Assembly: GCF_014651995.1 (NCBI RefSeq)
Contig: NZ_BMXY01000001.1
Span: 310,001 to 374,000, forward strand
DNA: 64,000 bases
From: Cognatilysobacter xinjiangensis
GTDB lineage: Bacteria; Pseudomonadota; Gammaproteobacteria; Xanthomonadales; Xanthomonadaceae
Reading direction: 5' to 3'
Every line of letters starts with the position of its first letter. The stretch's first letter is position 1. The notes under the pieces were generated by a model, which was given only the letters and a program-made list of their open reading frames with translations, ran no database searches and was not told the origin of the DNA. Of the stretch, positions 51,115 through 61,399 are shown piece after piece. Position numbers and translations under genes: made by a program.

Positions 51115-51951
51115 TCAGAGATCCTGCTGGTAGCGCACGTACGGGATCGCGCCTTCGTCTTTGTCGTCCGAACGTGGTGCAAAAGGATTCCGGCCACGCG
51201 TGACGACATTTTCCGCGCCGACGCTCAGCTGCCCGCGCCACGGCGTGCGCCAGCTCAGGCCGAGGTCAAGGCCTTCCCAGCGGCCCGGATCCTGCGGGGA
51301 CTCGATGACGCGCCCGATGACGTTCGCGCCGAAGCGTCCGACATTGGTGCCGACGCTGAGGGTCTTGATGTCCCAGCGATCGGCAAGCTCGGGCACGGCA
51401 TCGGGCGCGACGAGGCGCGCGCGGGCGAGGGTGCCGGCGATGGACACGGTGGCCTCGCGGCCGATGTTCTTCTCGCCGATCAGCGTGAGCGTGTTCTGGT
51501 TGACGCGCGAATTCGCCTTGCCGGGCGCGAGCCAGGACGGCAGCACGTCACGGCTGTTGCCGAAGCCGACCCCGAGGCGTCCGCCCTTGCGCACGAGCGA
51601 GGCACCTGCATTGGCCTGGCGTGCGTTGCGGGAGTTGCCGAGCGAGGCGAGCAGGCAGTTGTCGGCGAGGTTTCCGATCGCGCTGGCGAGGCCGGGCTTG
51701 CGATCGCAGAGCAGGCCGAGCGTGTCGCCGGAGCCCACGCCGAGGGCGCTGTCCAGGCGCGAATTGCCGAACTGCCAGGTTCCGGTGGTGACCGGCTCGA
51801 GCAGGAGAACCGCTTCGACCTTTCCGCTGCTCTGGTTCCACACCGGAAGCGCTTGGGCGCGCGGCTTGGCGACCTGCGCGGACGCAGCGCCGGCCACCAG
51901 AAGCAGGCTGGCGGCGAGGAATCGGCGGAGCGGGCGGGTTGCAGGCATCAC
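51115..51951 (-). CDS. Exported beta-barrel-like protein of unknown function
   Basis: This 278-residue protein has a signal peptide (FLAASLLLVAGAASAQ). Alternating Gly/Asn/Ser and hydrophobic segments follow, such as GGRLGVGFGNSRDVLP, IKTLSVGTNVGRFGANVIG and GLDLGLSWRTPWRGQLSVGAENVV, suggestive of an outer-membrane beta-barrel of perhaps 10-12 strands. The C-terminus YVRYQQDL resembles the YLKYQQRF terminus of the neighbouring TonB receptor. It is transcribed separately (own terminator) in the same direction. No family is recognised. Confidence 0.65.
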   Translation of the reverse strand: MMPATRPLRRFLAASLLLVAGAASAQVAKPRAQALPVWNQSSGKVEAVLLLEPVTTGTWQFGNSRLDSALGVGSGDTLGLLCDRKPGLASAIGNLADNCLLASLGNSRNARQANAGASLVRKGGRLGVGFGNSRDVLPSWLAPGKANSRVNQNTLTLIGEKNIGREATVSIAGTLARARLVAPDAVPELADRWDIKTLSVGTNVGRFGANVIGRVIESPQDPGRWEGLDLGLSWRTPWRGQLSVGAENVVTRGRNPFAPRSDDKDEGAIPYVRYQQDL

Positions 51952-52051
51952 GTGGAGTGCGACCGGATATGGACCGGAAAGTTCCGTACGTGTGAAGACG
52001 GCCCGATAATAGGGGATTTATAGATCCTTAACAATCGGCCCGGTCGAGGGC

Positions 52052-52960
52052 TTACTGAACCCTCCCCGGGGCCTCCATTTCGCGCTCCGCGGTCACGAAC
52101 AGCTGCTCGATCTCGTCGGGCGTGAAAGCGTAGGACTGGCCGCAGAACTCGCAGCGGACATGGGCTTGGCCGGTCTGCGCGGCCAGGCGCGCCTCGTCCT
52201 TACCGATGGCGACCAGCATCGATTCGACGCGGCCCCGCGAGCACGAGCAGCCGAACGCGAGATCCTTTCCGACGAACGGTTCGACGCCGTCCTCGTGGAA
52301 CAGGCGATGGAGGAGCTGGATGCCATCGGTGGCAAGCAGTTCGGGAGTGCCGAGCGTATCGAACAGCGCGCCGACGCGGTTCCAGCCGTCCTCGTCGCCT
52401 TCGTCGCCCGGCAGCTTCTGCAGCATCAGGCCGGCAGCGGTGTCGGCGTTCGCGGCCAGCAGCAGGCGGGTCGGCAACTGTTCGGACTGGCGGAAATAGT
52501 CCTCGAACGCGGCATCGAGGCGGTCGGCCTCCAGCGGCACGAGGCCCTGGTAGCGCACCGGCTCGCCGTCGGGGCCGGCGTTCTCGATGGTGATCGCAAG
52601 GATGCCGCCCGGGCCCAGTGCCTTCAGGCCCGGCGCGACGTCTGTGGCGTCCTCGTCGAGCTGCACGATGCCGCGCAGCGTGCCCGCAGCAGTGCACTCG
52701 GCGAACAGCGTGCGGATCGCGCCTTCGCTGCGCATCTGCACGGACAGGCGACCGTCGACCTTGGTGTGGCCGGTGAACAGCGCCGCCGCCGCGGCAGCCT
52801 GGCCGAGCAGCGTCATCGCGGCCTCGGGATAGGCTTCGCGTTCGCGGATCTCGCGCCAGGTCTCATTGAGACGCACGTGCACGCCGCGCACGCCGGCGCG
52901 ATGGATGAGGAAGCGCGTGAGATGGTCGCGCTGGCGGTCGTCGTGGGTCATGTCGGTCAT
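52052..52960 (-). CDS. hslO: Redox-regulated chaperone Hsp33 (HslO)
   Basis: This 302-residue holdase chaperone is activated by oxidation and protects cytoplasmic proteins under oxidative stress. The N-terminus carries LTRFLIHRAGVRGVHVRLNETW. The C-terminal zinc switch shows the CxC (FGCSCSRGRVESML) and CxxC (VRCEFCGQSYAFT) pairs, separated by about 30 residues as in E. coli Hsp33. Length is the family norm. The start is one of two close ATGs (52960 or 52951); the first is given. It diverges from mtgA. Confidence 0.96.
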   Translation of the reverse strand: MTDMTHDDRQRDHLTRFLIHRAGVRGVHVRLNETWREIREREAYPEAAMTLLGQAAAAAALFTGHTKVDGRLSVQMRSEGAIRTLFAECTAAGTLRGIVQLDEDATDVAPGLKALGPGGILAITIENAGPDGEPVRYQGLVPLEADRLDAAFEDYFRQSEQLPTRLLLAANADTAAGLMLQKLPGDEGDEDGWNRVGALFDTLGTPELLATDGIQLLHRLFHEDGVEPFVGKDLAFGCSCSRGRVESMLVAIGKDEARLAAQTGQAHVRCEFCGQSYAFTPDEIEQLFVTAEREMEAPGRVQ

Positions 52961-53035
52961 GGCGGAGTTCGCGGCGGCGCTTGCCGGATAATGCCTGTCG
53001 GGGCTGCAAAGGCGACGCGAGGACATGGGGGCTCG

Positions 53036-53761
53036 ATGAAGACATCACAAGGCGCACCTGGATGGCGCCGGCGCTGGCTGCGGCGGCTGCTCTGGCTGCC
53101 GGTGGTCCTAGTGCTCGTGACGATGCTGCAGGTGGCGACGCTGCGCTTCGTCGACCCGCTGTTCTCCAGCTTCATGGCGATACGGCAGGTCGAGGCCTGG
53201 ACGTCGGGCGATTTCGACTTCTCGGTGGCCTATCGCTGGCGCGATCTCGAACGCATCTCGCCGAGCCTGCCCGTCGCGCTGGTGGCCGCGGAGGACCAGC
53301 GCTTCGCCGAGCATTTCGGCTTCGACATGGCCGCGATCGAAAAGGCCAGTCGCGCCAATGCGAAGGGGCGCAAGCTGCGCGGGGGCAGCACGATCAGCCA
53401 GCAGCTCGCCAAGAACCTGTTCCTGTGGAGCGGACGCAGCTACGTGCGCAAGGGCATCGAGGCCTGGTACACGCTGCTGATCGAGGCGATGTGGCCGAAG
53501 CGGCGCATCGTCGAGGTCTACGCCAACGTGGTGGAGTTCGGCGACGGGGTATACGGCGCGCAGGCGGCGTCGCGGCGCTTCTTCGGCAAGGACGCGTCGC
53601 GCCTCACGCCGTCGGAAAGCGCGCGGCTCGCCGCCGTGCTGCCGGCGCCGAAGCGCTACAACGCGGCGCGGCCGGGGCCGTACGTCGCGCGGCGGGCGAA
53701 GGCGATCGAGCGCCAGATGCGGCTGATAGGCGGGCGCGACTATCTCGAGCGCCTGGATTGA
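53036..53761 (+). CDS. mtgA: Monofunctional peptidoglycan glycosyltransferase MtgA
   Basis: This 241-residue GT51 enzyme polymerises lipid II into glycan strands in the inner membrane. One N-terminal membrane segment (LRRLLWLPVVLVLVTMLQVATLRF) is followed by the GT51 motifs ALVAAEDQRFAEHFGFD (catalytic Glu), RKLRGGSTISQQLAKNLFLWSGRSYVRKGIEAW, KRRIVEVYANVVEFGDGVYGAQAASRRFFGKDAS and ARLAAVLPAPKRY. It lacks a transpeptidase domain. The ATG at 53036 follows GGGGGCTCG. A start 15 codons earlier (52991) is possible. Confidence 0.96.
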   Translation: MKTSQGAPGWRRRWLRRLLWLPVVLVLVTMLQVATLRFVDPLFSSFMAIRQVEAWTSGDFDFSVAYRWRDLERISPSLPVALVAAEDQRFAEHFGFDMAAIEKASRANAKGRKLRGGSTISQQLAKNLFLWSGRSYVRKGIEAWYTLLIEAMWPKRRIVEVYANVVEFGDGVYGAQAASRRFFGKDASRLTPSESARLAAVLPAPKRYNAARPGPYVARRAKAIERQMRLIGGRDYLERLD

Positions 53762-53783
53762 CCGTCCCGCTAGGATGCCGGGC

Positions 53784-54743
53784 ATGCATACCGATCGCCT
53801 GACCGTCGTGGTCGCCGCCTACAACGAGGCCGAAAGCCTGCCGTTGCTGCATCCGCGCATCGTCGCCGCACTGGCGGGCATCGAGCGACTCGATGCCCGC
53901 GTGCTCTACGTCGACGACGGCAGTCGCGACGCCACATGGCAGGTGCTGCGCGAAATCGCCTCGAAGGACGCGCGCGTTTCGCTGCTGCGGCTGTCGCGCA
54001 ACTTCGGCAAGGAGGCGGCACTCACCGCGGGCCTGGACCTCGTCACCGAGGGCGCGGCGCTGATCCTCGACGCGGACGGGCAGGATCCGCCGGAACTCGT
54101 ACCCGCGTTCGTGGCGAAGTGGCGCGAGGGCTTCGACGACGTATACGGCACGCGTGTGCTGCGCGCCGGCGAGGGCTGGCTGAAGCGCGTGACGGCGCAC
54201 GCGTTCTATCGCGTGATCGGGCGCCTGTCGAAGACGCCGGTTCCTGCCGACACCGGCGACTTCCGCCTGCTGTCGCCACGCTCGCTCGCGGCACTGCGGC
54301 AGCTGCGCGAGCGCCATCGCTTCATGAAGGGCCTGTTTGGCTGGGTCGGCTATCGCAGCGTTTCGATTCCCTACGAGCGCGACGCGCGACTGGCGGGCGC
54401 CTCCAAGTTCAACCTGTGGCGGCTGTGGAACTTCGCCATCGAAGGCATCACTAGCTTCTCCACCGCCCCGCTGCGGCTTGCGACCTATCTCGGCCTGATG
54501 ACGGCGCTGGTCGCTTTTCTCTATGGCGTGTGGATCATCGCCAAGGCGCTGCTCTGGGGCGATCCCGTCGCGGGTTGGCCGACCATGATGTCGGTGATCC
54601 TGTTCCTGGGCGGCGTGCAGCTGATCGCGCTCGGGTTGATCGGCGAATACCTCGGCCGGCTCTACGACGAATCCAAGCAGCGCCCGCTCTATTTCGTCGA
54701 CGAGTTCCACGCGGCGGGCGTCGAACCGCCTCAGCGCGCGTAG
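53784..54743 (+). CDS. GtrB/ArnC-like family-2 glycosyltransferase
   Basis: This 319-residue membrane enzyme transfers a sugar from a nucleotide donor onto undecaprenyl phosphate. The GT2 start is RLTVVVAAYNEAESLPLLHPRI. DARVLYVDDGSRDATWQVL and LSRNFGKEAALTAGLDLV, with the metal-binding DADGQDPPELVPAF, follow. VPADTGDFRLLSPRSLAALRQL and YERDARLAGASKFNLWRLW are GtrB/DPM1-typical. Two C-terminal transmembrane segments (about 225-250 and 265-285) are present. The ATG at 53784 follows AGGA by eight bases. The sugar is unknown. It overlaps the convergent asmA-like gene by 13 bases. Confidence 0.9.
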   Translation: MHTDRLTVVVAAYNEAESLPLLHPRIVAALAGIERLDARVLYVDDGSRDATWQVLREIASKDARVSLLRLSRNFGKEAALTAGLDLVTEGAALILDADGQDPPELVPAFVAKWREGFDDVYGTRVLRAGEGWLKRVTAHAFYRVIGRLSKTPVPADTGDFRLLSPRSLAALRQLRERHRFMKGLFGWVGYRSVSIPYERDARLAGASKFNLWRLWNFAIEGITSFSTAPLRLATYLGLMTALVAFLYGVWIIAKALLWGDPVAGWPTMMSVILFLGGVQLIALGLIGEYLGRLYDESKQRPLYFVDEFHAAGVEPPQRA

Positions 54744-56707
54744 CGACCGCCGCAGTCCGCGTTCTTGCCGCCGCCCATCTCGATGGTAGCCAGCAGCGCC
54801 GCGGGCGGCGCGATGTTGCCGAGTGCGAGCGCAAGCGCGGCGCGCAGGCCGACGCGCTTCATGTCGGGCCGGAAACTCGGCTGCTTGAAGCTGCCACTGA
54901 TGTAGAGCGGCGCGCGGAACGAGAACAGGCTGCGATCCTTCGGGCGGGGGCGCAGCTTCAGCGCGAGCGTTTCGTCGCGAAGGCTGATGCTGCCCTCGCC
55001 GATGATGATGGTGTCCGTGGTGTCGAACGCGAGCGAGCGCGCATTCATGACCCCGTTCTTCACCGCGAAGTCGCCGAACGCGCAGCGCACGGGAATGCGC
55101 CGGTCCTTCGTGATCAGGAATTTCAGCGCTTCCTGCACGTCCAGGCCGGCGAGTTCCATCGTGAGGTTGCTGATGTGGCCCCGGCCCATGCCGAGTGCGA
55201 CGTCGCCATCGGCCGAGCCGAGGATCTTCGCGATCGAGTTGCCCGTCCCCGTCAGCGCGACCTCGCCGCCGACCTTGCCCACGGCGTCCTTGATCACCTC
55301 CGAGCGGGGCAGCAACTGCTGCAGGTTGAGGCCGGATGCGCTGATCTGCGCACGCGTTCGGATCGGCGACTCGCGTGCATCCATGCGTATCACGGAGCGG
55401 ACCTTGCCGCCGGCGACGCCGAAGTTCAGCGGTTCGAGCCGCGCGACGCCGTTGTCGAGCCTGAGGTGCGCGTCCATGTTGTCCAGCGGCAGCGATGGCG
55501 CGTTGATCCGCGTCGCGCGTAGCGTGACGTCGGCGTCCATCGCACGCAGCTTGTCGAGCTTGTAGGGCTCATCGGGCAGCAGGCGCGAACGCGCGGCGTC
55601 GCGCGCGGCCTTGGCGGCGAGCTCGGGGTTGGTGGTCTCGCCACGCTGCGGCGCCGCGCCGATGAAGCCGGCGAGGTCGTCGAAGTCGAGGCGATGCGAG
55701 ACGAATCGGCCCTTGAGGAAGCGGCGCGGCCCGCCGGTGACGTAGGTCGCGTCGCCGGAAAGGTCGCTGTCGCCGACACGGCCCTTGAAGCCGTTGTAGT
55801 GCCAGGACGTCCTGCGGCCGTCGCGGTCGCGGGTCAGGCGGCCATCGAGCGAGTAGGGCGGCGTGGGCGGCATCGCGATGCCGAACAGCGGATAGAGGTC
55901 CTCCAGGTTCTGCCCGCTAAGCGCGAACTTCACGTCGAAATCGCGCAGCCGCAGCGGGTCGAGCAGGGTTCCGCGCGCATGCGCGCGCGTGCGCCCCGCG
56001 GCCGCGCGGATGTCGACGCGGTAAGGCGTGTCGGCGTCCTTCAGGCGCAGCGGCGATTCGGCACGGCCGGACATCGTGAATGCATTGCCCTGCCAGTGGC
56101 CGCTGCCCTTGGCGACGATCGGGGGTGGGCCGTCGCCCTCTGCCTTTTCGTTCTGCACCTGCAGCGCGATGTCCATGCGCCGCGGCGTGTCGAGGTACTC
56201 GAGCTTGCCGTCCTCGACCCACAGGTTGCGGAACTGTACGTCGTTGCCGCCGTCGTCCTCCTTGTCGAAGACCCAGTTGCCGCCCTGCTTGCCGCGCTCG
56301 AGATTCACAACGGGGCGCGTCAGCGCCAGCGAGGGAATCACCACCCGGCGCCTGAACAGCGACTTGAGGTCGACGGCGAAGCGCAGCCGATCGGTGCTCG
56401 CCATCAGCGGGCGGCGCGCCCAGTCGGCGTTCGAGAAGGTGATGCGGTCGGCGGTGATCACGGGCACCCAGCCGAGGTCGACATCGAGGTCGCCGGCGAT
56501 GTGCAGCGTGCGGCCCGTTTTGGCGTGCACGATCTTCTCGATCGGGCGACGGAACCAGTTCCAGTCCCAGAGCACGATCAGCACGACGATCGCGACGGCG
56601 AGAAGTGCCAGCAGCGTGCGGATCGGATGGCGGCGCAGCGCGGCGAGCGGACCGCCGGTGGGCGGTGTCGGTGCGCTATCGGGCGTATCCGCAGTCTCCG
56701 TCGCCAT
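54731..56707 (-). CDS. AsmA-family envelope protein
   Basis: This 658-residue protein has an N-terminal cytoplasmic stub, one membrane helix (IRTLLALLAVAIVVLIVLW), and a long periplasmic region of repeated beta segments. The AsmA hallmarks LHIAGDLDVDLGWVPVITADRITFSNADWA and LKSLFRRRVVIPSLALTRPVVNLERGKQGGNWVF appear near the start. The C-terminal duplicated domain has SEVIKDAVGKVGGEVALTGTGNSIAKILGSADGDVALGMGRGHISNL. AsmA-like proteins are thought to move phospholipids between membranes. Length is close to YhjG/AsmA (about 650). Function here is inferred from family only. Confidence 0.9.
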   Translation of the reverse strand: MATETADTPDSAPTPPTGGPLAALRRHPIRTLLALLAVAIVVLIVLWDWNWFRRPIEKIVHAKTGRTLHIAGDLDVDLGWVPVITADRITFSNADWARRPLMASTDRLRFAVDLKSLFRRRVVIPSLALTRPVVNLERGKQGGNWVFDKEDDGGNDVQFRNLWVEDGKLEYLDTPRRMDIALQVQNEKAEGDGPPPIVAKGSGHWQGNAFTMSGRAESPLRLKDADTPYRVDIRAAAGRTRAHARGTLLDPLRLRDFDVKFALSGQNLEDLYPLFGIAMPPTPPYSLDGRLTRDRDGRRTSWHYNGFKGRVGDSDLSGDATYVTGGPRRFLKGRFVSHRLDFDDLAGFIGAAPQRGETTNPELAAKAARDAARSRLLPDEPYKLDKLRAMDADVTLRATRINAPSLPLDNMDAHLRLDNGVARLEPLNFGVAGGKVRSVIRMDARESPIRTRAQISASGLNLQQLLPRSEVIKDAVGKVGGEVALTGTGNSIAKILGSADGDVALGMGRGHISNLTMELAGLDVQEALKFLITKDRRIPVRCAFGDFAVKNGVMNARSLAFDTTDTIIIGEGSISLRDETLALKLRPRPKDRSLFSFRAPLYISGSFKQPSFRPDMKRVGLRAALALALGNIAPPAALLATIEMGGGKNADCGGRYAR

Positions 56708-56865
56708 GACGTCAGCGGGTCATCAGGACTGCGCGGCCTGCGCTTGCAGGCGCAACGCGATGCGAGGCGGACAGGCGAAGCGGTGACGGCATGGCGCGCT
56801 CCGATCGATTCGGCCGCACCTTCCCCGGCGGCCGGTCGACGAGCGGTGAATCCGTTGCGCGCGGT

Positions 56866-57540
56866 TCAGACCACCTGGCGCAGCACGGCGACGTAATGGC
56901 ACACGCTGCCGGCGACGCAGAACAGGTGCCAGACCGCGTGCGAGTAACGCGAGTTGCGCAGGTAGAACACGGTGCCCAGCGTGTAGGCGACGCCGCCGGC
57001 GAGCAGCCAGCCCAGCGTCGCCGCATCCACGGCCTGCATCAGCGGGCGGATCGCGACGATCGCGATCCAGCCCATGGCGATGTAGAGGATGGTGGAGAGG
57101 CGCTTGAAGCGGCCGGTGAAGAACAGCTTGAACACGATGCCGGCGATGGCCAGAGCCCAGATCGCCGCGAACAGGCCCCAGCCCCAAGGGCCGCGCAGGT
57201 CGATGAGGGTGAAGGGCGTGTACGTGCCGGCGATCAGCAGGTAGATCGCGCAGTGGTCGAAGACCTTGAGCCGCGCCTTGGTGGCCGGGTGACGCGCCGA
57301 GTGGTAGAGCGTGGAGGCGAGGTAGAGCAGCAGCAGGCAGACGCCGAACACGATGGCGCCGGCGAGTTGCCAGCCGTTGCCGTAGATGGCCGCCAGCGTG
57401 ATCAGTACCGAGCCGGCGGCGAGCGCCGCGATCGCGCCGAGGCCGTGGGTCAGCGCATTGGCCAGCTCGTGCGTGGCGTGCTCGACGGCGTCGTGCCGGC
57501 GCGAAGCGGTAGGTCGGTCGAGGCTGGAGGTGGCGTCCAT
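56866..57540 (-). CDS. trhA: TrhA/hemolysin-III (PAQR) membrane protein
   Basis: This 224-residue protein has seven predicted transmembrane segments. The family opening EHATHELANALTHGLGAIAALAAGSVLI (conserved His), the central LYHSARHPATKARLKVFDHCAIYLLIAGTYTPF (conserved Ser/His/Asp) and the terminal SHAVWHLFCVAGSVCHYVAV (His) match the bacterial PAQR family. These residues form a zinc-dependent active site in receptors and ceramidases. In E. coli TrhA affects membrane-energy homeostasis and fatty-acid composition. It was historically called hemolysin III, but a haemolytic role is not implied. Confidence 0.92.
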   Translation of the reverse strand: MDATSSLDRPTASRRHDAVEHATHELANALTHGLGAIAALAAGSVLITLAAIYGNGWQLAGAIVFGVCLLLLYLASTLYHSARHPATKARLKVFDHCAIYLLIAGTYTPFTLIDLRGPWGWGLFAAIWALAIAGIVFKLFFTGRFKRLSTILYIAMGWIAIVAIRPLMQAVDAATLGWLLAGGVAYTLGTVFYLRNSRYSHAVWHLFCVAGSVCHYVAVLRQVV

Positions 57541-57604
57541 GCCCCGATCCTACGATACGGGCCCGGATGGGGTGTGACAGCCGCTTGAGCGACCCGGCTG
57601 GGCC

Positions 57605-59209
<1,605 letters not shown>

Positions 59210-59386
59210 GGCGTCGGCGCGCGGTTCGCGCGGCAGCGGAGCGGGGAGGGCGCCGATTATACCGGCGCGGCCGCTCCGGGCCCGAAACGGGCGGGAGGTC
59301 GCAGTCCCGCCCGCACCGGGCTGAAGAACCGCCGTCGGCGGCCGTTACCGCCGTACGGGCCTGAACCGTTTTGTTCCGGGGGATCG

Positions 59387-60469
59387 GTGTACATCGTCAT
59401 CGTGGGTGAAGAAGGTGGCCGTGCGGGCGAGCTCCAGCTCGCGCTGCATGATTTCGGCCTGGACTGGACGGTCTGCTGGCTCACTGATACCGGCGACGCG
59501 ATGACGCTGCCGTCCGACCGCCGCATCGACGTGGTGGTCAGCGACATGCAGGTGGGCGCGATGGCCGGCAGCGAGCTGCTCGAGCAGGTGCGAACGCTGC
59601 ATCCGGAGGCCGCGCGCATCCTGCTGCTCGAGCGCAGCCAGGGCACCGATGCCACCCGCGTGCTCGACGTCGCCCACCGCTTCCTGCGCAAGCCGTTGGA
59701 CGCGAGCGAACTGATCGAGGCGGTGGAGAGCGTGCAGGAACTGCGCGACCTGCTCACCAATCCGACGCTGGTACAGACCATCGGCCGCATCGGCTCGCTG
59801 CCGCCGCCGCCGAAGCTCTACATGGAGCTGGAGCGGCTGATGCAGGACCCGGACGTGGGCGCCGGTGAGATCGCCGAGCTGATCTCGCAGGACCCGGCGG
59901 TGGTGGCGAAGGTGCTGCGGCTGTGCAACTCCGCGTATTTCTCGTCCGGCCGCGCGATCACCGACATGCGCACGGCGGTGACGCGGCTGGGCACGCGCAT
60001 CCTGCAGCGCCTCGTGCTCACCAGCGAGGCGTTCGGATCCGGCGCGGTGTCGAACGTGGAGCGCGAGGCGATGCAGGACCGCGCGCTGCGCACGTCGCGA
60101 CTGGCCGGGCAGCTGCTCAGCGGCCCGAGCGGCGAGCTCGCGGCGACGGCCGCGCTGCTGGCCGAGGTCGGCAAGCTGCTGCCGGGCGTGAACCGTGGTG
60201 GCCCCGACGACGCGGGCCCGCATTACGCCGAGGCCGGCGCCTACCTGCTGGGCCTGTGGGGCCTGCCAATGCCGATCGTCGAGGCCGTGGCCTACCACCA
60301 CCGCCCGGGCGCGGTGCGCATGTCCGGCTTCTGGGTGCCGGGCGCCGTGCACGTGGCCTGCGCGCTGGTCGGCGGCCTGCCGCTGGACGAGGAGTACCTG
60401 CGCTCGGTGTTCCAGATCGAGCGCGTGCCGGAATGGCGCGACAAGGCCGAGAAGCTCGCGGCCGTCTGA
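59387..60469 (+). CDS. Receiver-HDOD regulatory protein
   Basis: This 360-residue protein has an N-terminal receiver-like domain (VYIVIVGEEGGRAGELQLALHDFG, VVVSDMQVGAMAGSELLEQV with the expected phospho-acceptor Asp near residue 47, and FLRKPLD with the conserved Lys). An HDOD domain follows (about 135-330: LPPPPKLYMELERLMQDPDVGAGEIAELISQDPAVVAKVLRLCNSAYF). HDOD proteins are signalling scaffolds related to HD phosphohydrolases, often in c-di-GMP or motility control. No catalytic HD pair is visible. The GTG start at 59387 follows a GGGGG run; the open frame upstream is the shadow of prfC. It diverges from prfC. Confidence 0.85.
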   Translation: MYIVIVGEEGGRAGELQLALHDFGLDWTVCWLTDTGDAMTLPSDRRIDVVVSDMQVGAMAGSELLEQVRTLHPEAARILLLERSQGTDATRVLDVAHRFLRKPLDASELIEAVESVQELRDLLTNPTLVQTIGRIGSLPPPPKLYMELERLMQDPDVGAGEIAELISQDPAVVAKVLRLCNSAYFSSGRAITDMRTAVTRLGTRILQRLVLTSEAFGSGAVSNVEREAMQDRALRTSRLAGQLLSGPSGELAATAALLAEVGKLLPGVNRGGPDDAGPHYAEAGAYLLGLWGLPMPIVEAVAYHHRPGAVRMSGFWVPGAVHVACALVGGLPLDEEYLRSVFQIERVPEWRDKAEKLAAV

Positions 60470-60472
60470 GGA

Positions 60473-61399
60473 TCAGCCGCCGCCGAGGTTGAGCGGCCCC
60501 TGCGGGCCGCGCATGCGGAAGCGGATCGATTCCAGCCGCATGCCGCGATTCACCTGCACCGCGAAGTGCAGGTGCGGCCCGGTGGTGAAGCCGGTATTGC
60601 CCGATCGCGCGATGACCCGCCCGGCGCGCACCCGCTCGCCGTTGCGAACGCGCACGCCGGCCACGTCGAGGTGCGCGTACAGCCCCATCGTGCCGTCGTC
60701 ATGGAGGATGCGGACCATGTTCGCGCGGCCCGCGTAGCGCTCGCGATTCAGGCCGGCGCGCGCGAAATCCGATTCCACCTGCATCACCACGCCGTCGCGC
60801 GCGGCCAGCACCGGCGTGCCGATCGGTGCAGCCAGGTCGAGCGCGTAGCGGTTCTGCTCGTCGTCGTGGCTGAAGCTGCCGCCGAAGCCCTGGTCGATGC
60901 GCCAGCCGGCCATCTGCAGCGGCAGCACGTACTCGACGTCCTGCGGCCGCGCGCGCGGGTCGCCCGGCACCACGTCCATGCGCAGCTCGAAATCCCCCGG
61001 CTGCGACAGGTCCACGCTGTCGATGTAGCTGACCACCGCGCCGCGCAGCGCCGGCACGACGGCGCGCACCGGCAGATCCGGATTACCGCGCACGTTGCGG
61101 GCACGCGAGAAATCCATGCGAACCTCGATCGGGCCGGCGAGCCGGTTCTCGGCGATGGCCTGGAAACCGTGGCCCGAGGCCTGCGTGCGCAGCGTCGCGA
61201 TGGCGGTGGGTTCGGCCGACACCGGCACCACGTCCACGCGCGCCGGTGCCGTCGCCGCGTCGTCCTGCGGCACGTGGTCGCCGTAGTGCACGACGCCCTT
61301 CGCGTCGACCCAGCGATAGACCTTGCCGGCGCGTACGGCCGGCAGTACCGCGAGTGCGACCAGCGCGGCCAGCGCGAAGCGGGCGAAGCGACGGCTCAC
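60473..61399 (-). CDS. M23-family metallopeptidase with N-terminal DUF4124
   Basis: This 308-residue exported protein has a signal peptide (FALAALVALAVLPAVRA), then a DUF4124 module (GKVYRWVDAKGVVHYGDHVPQ), a beta-rich linker (residues 60-180), and an M23 LytM-type endopeptidase domain (from about 185). Motif residues include NRYALDLAAPIGTPVLAARDGVVM (His/Asp region), YAHLDVAGVRVRNGERVRAGRVIARSGNTGF and HLHFAVQ (HxH). In the first motif the usual metal-binding His is not evident (position of HxxxD reads NRYALD), so it may be inactive, an EnvC/NlpD-like activator. The GTG at 61399 overlaps the upstream stop (GTGA), which fixes the start. Confidence 0.85.
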   Translation of the reverse strand: MSRRFARFALAALVALAVLPAVRAGKVYRWVDAKGVVHYGDHVPQDDAATAPARVDVVPVSAEPTAIATLRTQASGHGFQAIAENRLAGPIEVRMDFSRARNVRGNPDLPVRAVVPALRGAVVSYIDSVDLSQPGDFELRMDVVPGDPRARPQDVEYVLPLQMAGWRIDQGFGGSFSHDDEQNRYALDLAAPIGTPVLAARDGVVMQVESDFARAGLNRERYAGRANMVRILHDDGTMGLYAHLDVAGVRVRNGERVRAGRVIARSGNTGFTTGPHLHFAVQVNRGMRLESIRFRMRGPQGPLNLGGG

